A stretch of 12,570 nucleotides of DNA from contig DVJK01000001.1 in the NCBI GenBank assembly GCA_018716795.1, positions 1 through 12,570 on the forward strand. Direction: 5' to 3'. This stretch comes from Candidatus Scatomorpha merdipullorum. GTDB lineage: Bacteria; Bacillota; Clostridia; Oscillospirales; Oscillospiraceae. A program made the position numbers and the translations under genes. This document shows, in pieces, positions 1-5,228 of this stretch. Numbering within the stretch: the first letter of the stretch is position 1; the number at the start of each line of letters is the position of its first letter. The notes below the pieces were generated by a model. The model was given only the letters and a program-made list of their open reading frames with translations. It did not search any database and was not told the DNA's origin.

Positions 1-1502
1 TTGGTGGCGAGGCTGACGACCACTATGCAGAGGCTGGAGAAGATGAAGGCGGGCAGCAGCTCGTAGATGTTCCAGAAGCCGCCGAGCGGGCGGACGAGCA
101 GGTTCCAGACAAAGACCATGACGCCGCCGCCGACCATGCCGGCAATCGCGCCGGCGCGGTTCGTGCGCTTCCAGAACAGGCTGAAGAGCATCAGCGGGCC
201 GAAGGTCGCGCCGAAGCCGGCCCAAGCGAAGGAGACTATCGTGAAGATGACGCTGTCCTCGTCGAGGGCGATGAAGATGGCTATGACGCAGATGGCGAGC
301 AGGGCGAGGCGGCTTATCCACAGGACGTGCTTGTCCGTGGCGTCCTTCTTCCAGAGGCCCTGGTAGATGTTCTTGGCGAAGGCGCTCGCGGCAATGAGCA
401 GGTAGCTGTCCGAGGAGCTTATCGTGGCGGCGAGGATGCCGGCCATGACGAGGCCCGCGATAATGGGCGGCAGCAGCCGCGTGGAGAGCAGGATGAAGAC
501 GTTCTCCGCGTCGGAGGCGGTGGTGAGCGCGGTCGGGTAGAGCTGGCGGCCCATGACGCCGATGAAGACGGCGACGGTCAGGCTTATGAGCACCCAGACC
601 GTGGCGATGCGGCGGCTGCGGGTGAGCTCGCGCTCCTCGCGGATGGCCATGAAGCGAAGCAGCACCTGGGGCATGCCGAAGTAGCCGAGGCCCCAGGCCA
701 GGCCGGAGAGGATGGTCACGGCGCTGTATCCGGCCCTCTCGCCGAACTGCGGCACGCCGTCCGTGATGACCTGGACGCCGTTGGCGTCGGTGACGGGCGT
801 GGCCATGCCGAAGAACTCGAGGAAGCCGGGGATCTCCTTCGCGTTGGCAATGACGTCGTCCACGCCGCCGGCGGTGACGCAGCCCACGGTGACCACGACG
901 ACGAGCGCGACTATCATGACGACGGCCTGCATGAAGTCGCTCGCGCTCTCGGCGAGGAAGCCGCCGAGGATGGTGTACAGCAGCACGAAGACCGCGCCGA
1001 CGACCATCATGGGTATGTAGTCAAAGCCGAAGAGCGTGGAGAAGAGCTTGCCGCAGGTGACGAGGCAGCTCGAGGCGTAGACCGTGAAGAAAATCAGGAT
1101 GAAGAGCGCGGCGATGGTCATGACCACCTTGCCCTTCTCGTGGAAGCGGTTGGAGAAGAACTCCGGCAGCGTTATGGCGTTGCCGGCCTTCTCGCTGTAT
1201 CGGCGCAGGCGCTTGCTGGTGATAAGCCAGTTGACGTAGGTGCCGATGGCGAGGCCGATCGCCGTCCAGCTCGCGTCAGCGACGCCGCACCAGTAGGCGA
1301 CGCCGGGCAGGCCCATGAGCAGCCAGCCGGACATGTCGCTGGCCTCGGCGCTCATCGCCGTGACCCAGGGGCCGAGCGTGCGGCCGCCGAGGAAGTAGTT
1401 GTCCGAGGAGCGGTTCGCCCTGCGCGCGAAGGCGAAGCCGATAGCGATGACCGCCAGCATGTAGCAGACCATCGTAATCATAATTTGCATGGTGTCGTTC
1501 AT
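1..1502 (-). CDS. putP: Sodium/proline symporter PutP (3' end cut by window edge)
   Basis: This is a solute:sodium symporter of the inner membrane that imports L-proline with Na+. It reads leftward from an ATG at 1502-1500, preceded by a strong GGTGGGGG ribosome site about 4 bases upstream. Five hundred codons are visible and the frame is still open at base 1, so only a short C-terminus is missing. Residues 39-60 (GGRTLGPWVTAMSAEASDMS, then GW) match the PutP TM2 signature, with Asp56 equivalent to the Na+-site Asp55 of E. coli PutP. Residues 359-365 (AATISSSD) match the TM8 Na2-site segment, with Ser362/Ser363 in place of E. coli Ser340/Thr341. A loop near residues 200-220 (containing TPVTDANGVQ) is longer than in E. 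coli. The whole chain is hydrophobic with many predicted helices. Proline is the best substrate guess because of the close PutP match; a related amino acid cannot be excluded. No functional partner is adjacent. Confidence 0.93.
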   Translation of the reverse strand, partial: MNDTMQIMITMVCYMLAVIAIGFAFARRANRSSDNYFLGGRTLGPWVTAMSAEASDMSGWLLMGLPGVAYWCGVADASWTAIGLAIGTYVNWLITSKRLRRYSEKAGNAITLPEFFSNRFHEKGKVVMTIAALFILIFFTVYASSCLVTCGKLFSTLFGFDYIPMMVVGAVFVLLYTILGGFLAESASDFMQAVVMIVALVVVVTVGCVTAGGVDDVIANAKEIPGFLEFFGMATPVTDANGVQVITDGVPQFGERAGYSAVTILSGLAWGLGYFGMPQVLLRFMAIREERELTRSRRIATVWVLISLTVAVFIGVMGRQLYPTALTTASDAENVFILLSTRLLPPIIAGLVMAGILAATISSSDSYLLIAASAFAKNIYQGLWKKDATDKHVLWISRLALLAICVIAIFIALDEDSVIFTIVSFAWAGFGATFGPLMLFSLFWKRTNRAGAIAGMVGGGVMVFVWNLLVRPLGGFWNIYELLPAFIFSSLCIVVVSLAT

Positions 1503-1529
1503 AATCCCCCACCTGACATGAAAAAAATT

Positions 1530-1547
1530 AATGCTCACAGAAGCATT
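1530..1547 (-). promoter_or_regulatory. Small leader hairpin with T-run upstream of putP
   Basis: Read on the minus strand, AATGCT and AGCATT form a 6-bp stem with a 6-base loop, followed by AA and seven T residues just before the putP ribosome site. This looks like a weak intrinsic terminator inside the putP leader. The stem is short and AT-rich, so it may be chance. I found no convincing -35/-10 pair for putP; the best upstream candidate is a TTGTGT with an AT-rich -10-like stretch around 1545-1575. Confidence 0.3.
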
Positions 1548-1618
1548 TTTAATGTTACTTCGCAATGATAACACAACAGCGCGAGGAAATCAAGCCAAAT
1601 CGTACCTTCCCCCAAACA

Positions 1619-1661
1619 GAAAGCCCGTCAGGGCGCGCCCAAGCGCGCCCCACGGGCTTTC
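1619..1661. repeat. Long GC-rich inverted repeat (18 bp stem)
   Basis: The outer arms GAAAGCCCGT/ACGGGCTTTC and the inner arms GGGCGCGC/GCGCGCCC surround a CCAA loop. Two unpaired bases on the left and one on the right are the only interruptions. No strong T-run follows on either strand (only TTTC within the stem), so it is a weaker terminator candidate than the hairpin at 1795-1828. It may be a palindromic intergenic repeat unit. Confidence 0.7.
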
Positions 1662-1671
1662 GCCTCGCAGA

Positions 1672-1695
1672 GTTTCGCGCCCTCACGCGCGAAAC
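1672..1695. repeat. Inverted repeat GTTTCGCGC/GCGCGAAAC
   Basis: A perfect 9-bp stem with a 6-base loop (CCTCAC). It immediately follows a CTCGCAGAG motif (1664-1672) that recurs at 1778-1786 and, with one change, at 4163-4171. Confidence 0.6.
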
Positions 1696-1717
1696 AAATT
1701 GGCATCATATCCAAATC

Positions 1718-1743
1718 GCCCGGAATTCAGCAGAATTCCGGGC
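1718..1743 (+). terminator. Perfect 11-bp hairpin followed by TTTT
   Basis: GCCCGGAATTC and GAATTCCGGGC pair perfectly around an AGCA loop, then TTTT on the plus strand. This has the form of an intrinsic terminator on the plus strand, although no plus-strand gene precedes it. Directly abutting is a second 10-bp stem, TTTTCGGGCG/CGCCCGAAAA (1744-1772), which shares the TTTT. The two hairpins are contiguous and could be alternative or stacked structures. Confidence 0.5.
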
Positions 1744-1777
1744 TTTTCGGGCGAGCTTTGCCCGCCCGAAAACACCT

Positions 1778-1925
1778 CTCGCAGAGCGAACGTGCAATAA
1801 GGACCAGTCCGCAGACTGGTCCTTATTGTGCGCTGAGCGGAGTGCCGGTCCTCATCGCCCGGCCGCTCCGCGGCCGGGCGGGAGACCTCCATTGGCACTG
1901 AAAGGCCGTCGAGGCCTTTCAGGCC
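1778..1925 (-). repeat. Structured intergenic repeat, copy A (3' of carD)
   Basis: Copy A shares its layout with copy B at 4163-4302. On the minus strand the order is: hairpin CTGAAAGGCC-TCGAC-GGCCTTTCAG (1898-1922), a spacer, hairpin GCCCGGCCG/CGGCCGGGC (1857-1879), the conserved stretch complementary to GCCGGTCCTCATCGCCCG (1844-1861), the terminator hairpin (1795-1828) and a CTCTGCGAG motif. The first hairpin contains the carD TGA stop (1919-1921). Compared with copy B the hairpin arms differ in a compensatory way (GGCC/GGCC against TGGC/GCCA) while the loop is kept. It may be an interspersed palindromic repeat or a 3'-UTR RNA element. Confidence 0.7.
1795..1828 (-). terminator. Probable intrinsic terminator of carD (bidirectional form)
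   Basis: CAATAAGGACCAGTC pairs perfectly with GACTGGTCCTTATTG around a four-base loop (CGCA on the plus strand). It lies about 90 bases past the carD stop and is the final hairpin of structured repeat copy A. The same kind of stem, with a GACCGGTC core, ends the dlt-like operon at 12303-12338. Confidence 0.7.
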
Positions 1926-2419
1926 AGACCCAGTCGTTTGTTTATATACGGCTCCACCTCGTCGTAGGGGATGCCCAGCGCGGCGGAGAACTCGCCGAAG
2001 AGCAGCTTCTCGGCCAGCTTCATGAACTTGGCGTCTATCTGCCCGAAGCGGCGGCCGGCGGCCTCGCTCTCGCGCTTCTTGGCGCGTATCGAGACGACGA
2101 ACCCGGCGACGCCGGCGCAGTCGTGCGAGCAGAGCAGCTGCTGATAGTGCGCGGCGAGCTGGGTGAAGTTGCGCTCGTGCAGGCTGAGGACGGGCATATC
2201 CGGCAGGGAGTCGATGAGCGCCTCCGCCTCCTCGCGGGAGATGACCGGCCGCATGAAGACCTTGCCGTCCGCCGGCGCGGATATCGTGCCGCTCTGGTAG
2301 AGCGGGCGGAGCAGGTAAAACCGCCGCTCGCTCCCGTCCGGCTGCCTCCGGTCCTCCACGGCCGCCACCTCGCATACCCCTGTGCCTCCGTACACTATCT
2401 GTTCCCCAACCGAATACAA
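1919..2419 (-). CDS. CarD-family transcriptional regulator
   Basis: A 166-residue cytoplasmic protein of the CarD/CdnL/TRCF-RID family, whose members bind the RNA polymerase beta subunit and modulate open-complex formation. The N-terminal interaction domain spans residues 1-70: YSVGEQIVYGGTGVCEV matches the usual family opening, followed by YLLRPLY and KVFMRPVISREEAEALID. Residues 75-166 are helical and basic-acidic mixed, as in the DNA-binding C-terminal domain. Length is typical of the roughly 160-residue family. The start is a TTG at 2419, chosen because GGAGG (complement of 2428-2432) sits 8 bases upstream and the family N-terminus begins there; the next in-frame Met is residue 56. It is divergent from the kinase-like gene at 2613, each with its own promoter. 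Clostridia often carry several CarD paralogues, so whether this one is global or specialised is open. Confidence 0.9.
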   Translation of the reverse strand: MYSVGEQIVYGGTGVCEVAAVEDRRQPDGSERRFYLLRPLYQSGTISAPADGKVFMRPVISREEAEALIDSLPDMPVLSLHERNFTQLAAHYQQLLCSHDCAGVAGFVVSIRAKKRESEAAGRRFGQIDAKFMKLAEKLLFGEFSAALGIPYDEVEPYINKRLGLA

Positions 2420-2489
2420 AAAAAGCGCCTCCGTAACAAAAATAGTCCCTGGAATCGGATTGAGCCCGGTTTTTCTTCTATGCAGTTAC

Positions 2490-2518
2490 ATTATAGCACA
2501 GTTTTCGCGTTGGGGTAA
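2490..2518 (-). promoter_or_regulatory. Promoter of carD (extended -10)
   Basis: On the minus strand TGCTATAAT (TATAAT at 2495-2490) is a perfect -10 with the extended TG. Seventeen bases upstream is TTACCC (2518-2513), a poor -35 (3 of 6). The leader to the TTG start is about 60 bases. Confidence 0.65.
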
Positions 2519-2550
2519 GAGCAAATTTTCGCTCCGGACCGTTTTTTTAG

Positions 2551-2579
2551 TTCCATTTCGGACGGAAATATGCTATAAT
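2551..2579 (+). promoter_or_regulatory. Promoter of the kinase-like gene (extended -10)
   Basis: TGCTATAAT has a perfect TATAAT at 2574-2579 plus the extended TG. A weak -35, TTCCAT, lies at 2551-2556 with a 17-base spacer. The gene starts 33 bases downstream behind an AGGGGGGG ribosome site. Confidence 0.65.
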
Positions 2580-2612
2580 ATGCCTGAGCAAAGCTCAAAG
2601 GGGGGGTAAACC

Positions 2613-3233
2613 ATGAAAATCAAGGTCATAACGGTCAGCCGTCAGTTCGGCTCCGGCGGCAGGACCGTCGCCAAGCTCGCCGCCGAAAAGCTCGGCTGGA
2701 GCTATTACGACAAGGAGCTCGTACACAAGATTGCCGCGGAGAGCGGCCTGGCCGAGAGCTATATCCTCGACAGCGGGGAGTACGCCTGCTCGACGAATTC
2801 CTTCCTCTTCAACTGGGCCATGAGCGCCGAGAGCGGGCGCAATCCCGGCACCCTGCCCGTCTCCGACCAGCTCTACATAGTCCAGAACAACGTCATACGA
2901 GACCTCGCCGAGCGCGGGAACTGCGTTATCGTGGGCCGCTGCTCGGACTATATCCTGCGCGACCGCACGGACGTCCTCAACGCCTTCTTCCACGCGGACG
3001 ACGAGTTCCGCGCCGACCGCATAGTCCGGCTCTACGGCGAGACGCTCGACAAGCCTGCCAAGCGCCTCAAGGAGAAGGACGACAAGCGCAAAACCTACTA
3101 CCGGCACTACACCGGCCGCGTCTGGGGCGCCGCGAACAACTACGACATCTCCATGGACACCGGCCGCCTCGGCGTGGAGCACTGCGCCGGGATCCTCGCG
3201 GACGTGGTGAAGGAGCTCAACAGCCAGGACTGA
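2613..3233 (+). CDS. Cytidylate-kinase-like P-loop protein
   Basis: A 206-residue soluble P-loop NTPase of the cytidylate-kinase-like family (Pfam Cytidylate_kin2), common in Clostridia and of unproven substrate. The N-terminus ITVSRQFGSGGRTVA (residues 6-20) carries the glycine-rich loop with the SRQ(F/Y)GSGG signature in place of a classical GxxxxGK(S/T). GNCVIVGRCSDYIL (103-114) is the second conserved strand. KRLKEKDDKRKTYYRHYTG (150-168) is the arginine/lysine-rich lid, and WGAANNYDISMDTGRLG (171-187) the C-terminal signature. Length is typical. The ATG has an AGGGGGGG site about 6 bases upstream and a clear promoter. The next gene follows after 77 bases without a terminator, so the two are probably co-transcribed. 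A true CMP kinase role is unlikely because the canonical P-loop lysine is absent, but family members are annotated as nucleotide kinases. Confidence 0.88.
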   Translation: MKIKVITVSRQFGSGGRTVAKLAAEKLGWSYYDKELVHKIAAESGLAESYILDSGEYACSTNSFLFNWAMSAESGRNPGTLPVSDQLYIVQNNVIRDLAERGNCVIVGRCSDYILRDRTDVLNAFFHADDEFRADRIVRLYGETLDKPAKRLKEKDDKRKTYYRHYTGRVWGAANNYDISMDTGRLGVEHCAGILADVVKELNSQD

Positions 3234-3310
3234 ACCGCCGCCGAGGCGGATAAAAAAGGCCGGGTGCGGAGAGCCGCGCCCGCACGGAAAGAAAGAGAGG
3301 GTAAAAGACT

Positions 3311-4138
3311 ATGCGTTGCATGAACTGCGGCAGGGAGCTGCCCGATGGGAGCAGGTTCTGCCAGTACTGCGGCGGCCGCCTGACGGAGCAGGCCCCGCCC
3401 CGCCCGCCCGAGGGCGCGCCGAGGCCCGGCCCCATCCCGACGCCGCCTCCCGGCCCCGGCGAGCGCGCCGGGGACGCGCCGAAGCCCGGCCCCGTGCCGC
3501 CTCAGGGCGGCGCGCAGCCGAAGGACGCGCCGAAGCCCAAGCCCGAGCCCAAGCCCAAAAAGGAGGGCAACGGCGGCAAGCTGGCCTTTATAATCATCGC
3601 GGCCGTGCTCATCGCCGCGCTCGCGGGCCTCAACGTCTATCAGTACGCCGCCTTCGGCTCCACGGCGCAGGAGAGCGCCGACAGGATTAAGCAGCTCGAG
3701 GGCGAGGTCAGCTCCAAGGAGAGCGAGATAAACTCCCTCCACGGGCAGATTGACACGCTCGAGAGCGAGGCCCTGGGCCGCGAGAACGAGTTGTCCGCCC
3801 TGCGCACGCGCTCCGGCTGGCTTGACGAAATCGCCGAGTTCATCGACGATTACGACGCCGGGTACGCCACCGACTATTTCCGCGCCAGCGAGGCCCTTAT
3901 AGTGACGACGACCGCGGATTATCTGGAGAGCTTCACGCTCTACACCGAGTATAACCTCGGCATGACCGTCTCCTACGAGACCGAGGGCAGCTCCGCCACG
4001 CTCGAGTTCGCCGAGGACACCTGGGGCTCCTCCGTCGACCTCTACGTCTACCCGCAGAGCCCGGGCATCACGATCTTCACCCTGTCCAACGACCTCTACT
4101 ACGACTCCTTCCGCGTCATGGTCGTGGTCACAGAGTAA
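3311..4138 (+). CDS. Zinc-ribbon, single-TM, coiled-coil protein of unknown function
   Basis: A 275-residue protein with a mosaic layout and no recognised overall family. Residues 1-24 form a zinc ribbon (CMNC at 3-6 and CQYC at 17-20). Residues 28-85 are a low-complexity Pro/Gly/Lys linker with PKP repeats. Residues 90-113 are one membrane helix (KLAFIIIAAVLIAALAGLNV). Residues 120-168 are a charged heptad-like coiled coil. Residues 170-275 form an acidic, aromatic, beta-rich domain ending in VMVVVTE. With the ribbon at the N-terminus and a positively charged linker before the helix, the ribbon is expected in the cytoplasm and the C-terminal domain outside. Zinc-ribbon/TM proteins of this style are frequent in Clostridia. 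The ATG has GAGAGGG about 9 bases upstream. The gene likely shares an mRNA with the upstream kinase-like gene and ends at the terminator at 4183-4212. Confidence 0.85.
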   Translation: MRCMNCGRELPDGSRFCQYCGGRLTEQAPPRPPEGAPRPGPIPTPPPGPGERAGDAPKPGPVPPQGGAQPKDAPKPKPEPKPKKEGNGGKLAFIIIAAVLIAALAGLNVYQYAAFGSTAQESADRIKQLEGEVSSKESEINSLHGQIDTLESEALGRENELSALRTRSGWLDEIAEFIDDYDAGYATDYFRASEALIVTTTADYLESFTLYTEYNLGMTVSYETEGSSATLEFAEDTWGSSVDLYVYPQSPGITIFTLSNDLYYDSFRVMVVVTE

Positions 4139-4162
4139 GGTGGAGGCCGGCTGAAATTACTT

Positions 4163-4302
4163 CTCGCGGAGTGGAGTGCGAAAAATCCGCCTGTCCTGAG
4201 ACAGGCGGATTTCTTTGCGCGCAGCGAAGCGCCGGTCCTCATCGCCCGAAGGGCGGGAAGCCCTAATCGGTACTGAAATGGCGTCGAGCCATTTCAGGCC
4301 GG
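4163..4302 (-). repeat. Structured intergenic repeat, copy B (3' of EFR1-type gene)
   Basis: Same module order as copy A. On the plus strand: CTCGCGGAG (4163-4171), terminator hairpin (4183-4212), conserved 18-mer GCCGGTCCTCATCGCCCG (4231-4248), a short GCCC-GAA-GGGC hairpin (4245-4254, where A has a 9-bp stem), GGGCGGGA, then hairpin CTGAAATGGC-GTCGA-GCCATTTCAG (4273-4297) and GGCC. The copy ends 11 bases from the stop of the leftward gene. Identity is concentrated in the 18-mer, the loop GTCGA and the CTGAAA/TTTCAG arms. Confidence 0.7.
4183..4212. terminator. Bidirectional terminator between convergent genes
   Basis: AAATCCGCCTGTC and GACAGGCGGATTT make a perfect 13-bp stem with a CTGA loop. 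The plus strand continues CTTT, and the minus strand gives a GGATTTTT run. It lies between the zinc-ribbon gene (ends 4138, plus) and the EFR1-type gene (ends 4313, minus), so it can serve both. It is also the terminator module of repeat copy B. Confidence 0.8.
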
Positions 4303-4312
4303 AGCCTCGCGC

Positions 4313-5077
4313 CTAGGCGAAGAGCTCGGGCTCTTTTCTGTCGGCGCAGGCTTTTTTGAGCATGGTGCGCGTCGCGGCGAGCATGACGGGGTTGAGGCCG
4401 CGGGCGAAGTTCGGGCAGACGAAGACGCAGTGCATACAGGTTATGCACCGTTTGTCGTCGGTCTTGTTCGGCTCGTCGAGGGGTATGGCCCCGACAGGAC
4501 ATTCGCGCGCGCACTTGCCGCACTTGACGCAGCGCTGGCGGTTCGCGCCCGGGTGCATGGGCACGCCGCCGTATTTCTTATAGGGCCGGTTCCCGGGCAG
4601 CGCGGGCTCGGAGAAATCGTCCGCGGCGAGCCGGGCCTTGACGCGTGCGGCGAGCTCGTCCATGGCGGCGCGGTCGCCCTCGTCGGGGCGGCCGGCGGCA
4701 ATCTCCGTCACGATGGAGTGCCGCGCGACGAGCGCCGCGCCGGCGACGACCCTGAAGCCGCGCTCCCTGACGCGGTCGGCCAGCTCGAGCAGGGCGTCGT
4801 CATAGTCCCGGCCGCCGTAGACCGCGAGGCAGACGGCGGCCGCGCCGGCGCCCTCCACGGAGCCGAGGAAGTCCGCGAACACGCCCGGGATGCGCCCGCC
4901 GAAGACCGGCGCGGCGAAGACAACGAGCTCGCCCTCGGCGAAGCCGAGCCTCTCGGGCCGGGAGGTAAAATCGTGCGCGGCGAAGTCCTCCGCAAGGCCC
5001 GCGGCGACGCGCTTCGCGCACAGGGCCGTGCTCCCGCCGGGAGAAAAGTAGACGGCGGATACGTTTTTAATCTCCAT
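4313..5077 (-). CDS. EFR1-family protein: flavodoxin-like plus 2[4Fe-4S] ferredoxin
   Basis: A 254-residue cytoplasmic electron carrier. Residues 7-25 (SAVYFSPGGSTALCAKRVA) are a flavodoxin-type FMN phosphate loop. PVFGGRIPGVFADFL (57-71) and VYGGRDYDDALLELAD (86-101) match the conserved flavodoxin-like segments of EFR1-type proteins. The C-terminal part carries two bacterial ferredoxin motifs, CxxCxxCxxxCP, with Cys183/186/189/193 and Cys211/214/217/221, enough for two [4Fe-4S] clusters. It should shuttle electrons between FMN and Fe-S partners; the redox partner is unknown. The start is the ATG at 5077, with GGAGGG 6 bases upstream; the in-frame extension further upstream runs through the promoter and lacks family similarity. 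It is transcribed away from the dlt-like locus from back-to-back promoters. The family is common in anaerobic Clostridia. Confidence 0.92.
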   Translation of the reverse strand: MEIKNVSAVYFSPGGSTALCAKRVAAGLAEDFAAHDFTSRPERLGFAEGELVVFAAPVFGGRIPGVFADFLGSVEGAGAAAVCLAVYGGRDYDDALLELADRVRERGFRVVAGAALVARHSIVTEIAAGRPDEGDRAAMDELAARVKARLAADDFSEPALPGNRPYKKYGGVPMHPGANRQRCVKCGKCARECPVGAIPLDEPNKTDDKRCITCMHCVFVCPNFARGLNPVMLAATRTMLKKACADRKEPELFA

Positions 5078-5100
5078 AGCTGTCCCTCCAGATGCGTTAT

Positions 5101-5125
5101 CCCGCGCGGAAGAGGGCCGCGCGGG
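5101..5125 (-). promoter_or_regulatory. GC-rich leader hairpin of the EFR1-type gene
   Basis: CCCGCGCGG (5101-5109) and CCGCGCGGG (5117-5125) form a perfect 9-bp stem with a 7-base loop inside the 5' leader, between the promoter (5140-5168) and the ribosome site. No T-run follows, so it is not a terminator. It could stabilise the mRNA or be a protein-binding palindrome. Confidence 0.45.
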
Positions 5126-5139
5126 GCCTTTACGGCAAC

Positions 5140-5168
5140 ATTTTATCACCGCGCGGCGTCTAATACAA
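5140..5168 (-). promoter_or_regulatory. Promoter of the EFR1-type gene
   Basis: On the minus strand TTGTAT (5168-5163), a 17-base spacer and TAAAAT (5145-5140) form a good sigma-A-type promoter, about 60 bases upstream of the ATG. Its -35 is only 5 bases from the -35 of the divergent dlt-like promoter. Confidence 0.7.
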
Positions 5169-5173
5169 GCGCG

Positions 5174-5202
5174 TTGCATTGCATGGGTAAACGTGTTAAA
5201 AT
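5174..5202 (+). promoter_or_regulatory. Promoter of the dlt-like operon
   Basis: TTGCAT (5174-5179), a 17-base spacer and TAAAAT (5197-5202) match the sigma-A consensus 5/6 and 5/6. The expected start is about 20 bases before the GGAGGTGG ribosome site (5218-5225) of the lipoprotein gene. The -35 overlaps a near-palindrome TGCATTGCA (5175-5183), a possible operator. Confidence 0.75.
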
Positions 5203-5228
5203 ATATTGTATTTTTCCGGAGGTGGCAC

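Larger units (their letters stand above)
1503..1918. other. Gene-free hairpin-rich intergenic region
   Basis: No credible gene lies here; open frames on either strand show no family resemblance. The region holds the putP leader and then at least six inverted repeats (1619-1661, 1672-1695, 1718-1743, 1744-1772, 1795-1828, 1857-1879). A seventh, at 1898-1922, runs into the end of the leftward CarD gene. Being upstream of putP and downstream of carD, it should contain the carD terminator and the putP promoter. Confidence 0.8.

Noticed and set aside
327..1568. Long plus-strand open frame opposite putP
   Set aside because: Its composition is His/Asp/Glu/Arg-rich without recognisable motifs, while the minus strand reads a clear PutP protein throughout.
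3262..3281. Hairpin GGGTGCGG/CCGCGCCC between the kinase-like and zinc-ribbon genes
   Set aside because: No T-run follows, so it is not supported as a terminator; the two genes are still treated as a likely pair.
4231..4302. Known riboswitch or hammerhead ribozyme within the structured repeat (GGGCGATGAGG resembles part of the fluoride motif; CTGA and GAAA occur)
   Set aside because: The remaining fluoride pseudoknot and the hammerhead core could not be lined up in either copy, and the element lies at gene 3' ends rather than in leaders.
5193..5228. Upstream ATG extending the lipoprotein by 12 residues
   Set aside because: It overlaps the -10 region and lacks a ribosome site; the ATG at 5229 has GGAGG at ideal spacing and yields a proper lipoprotein signal peptide.
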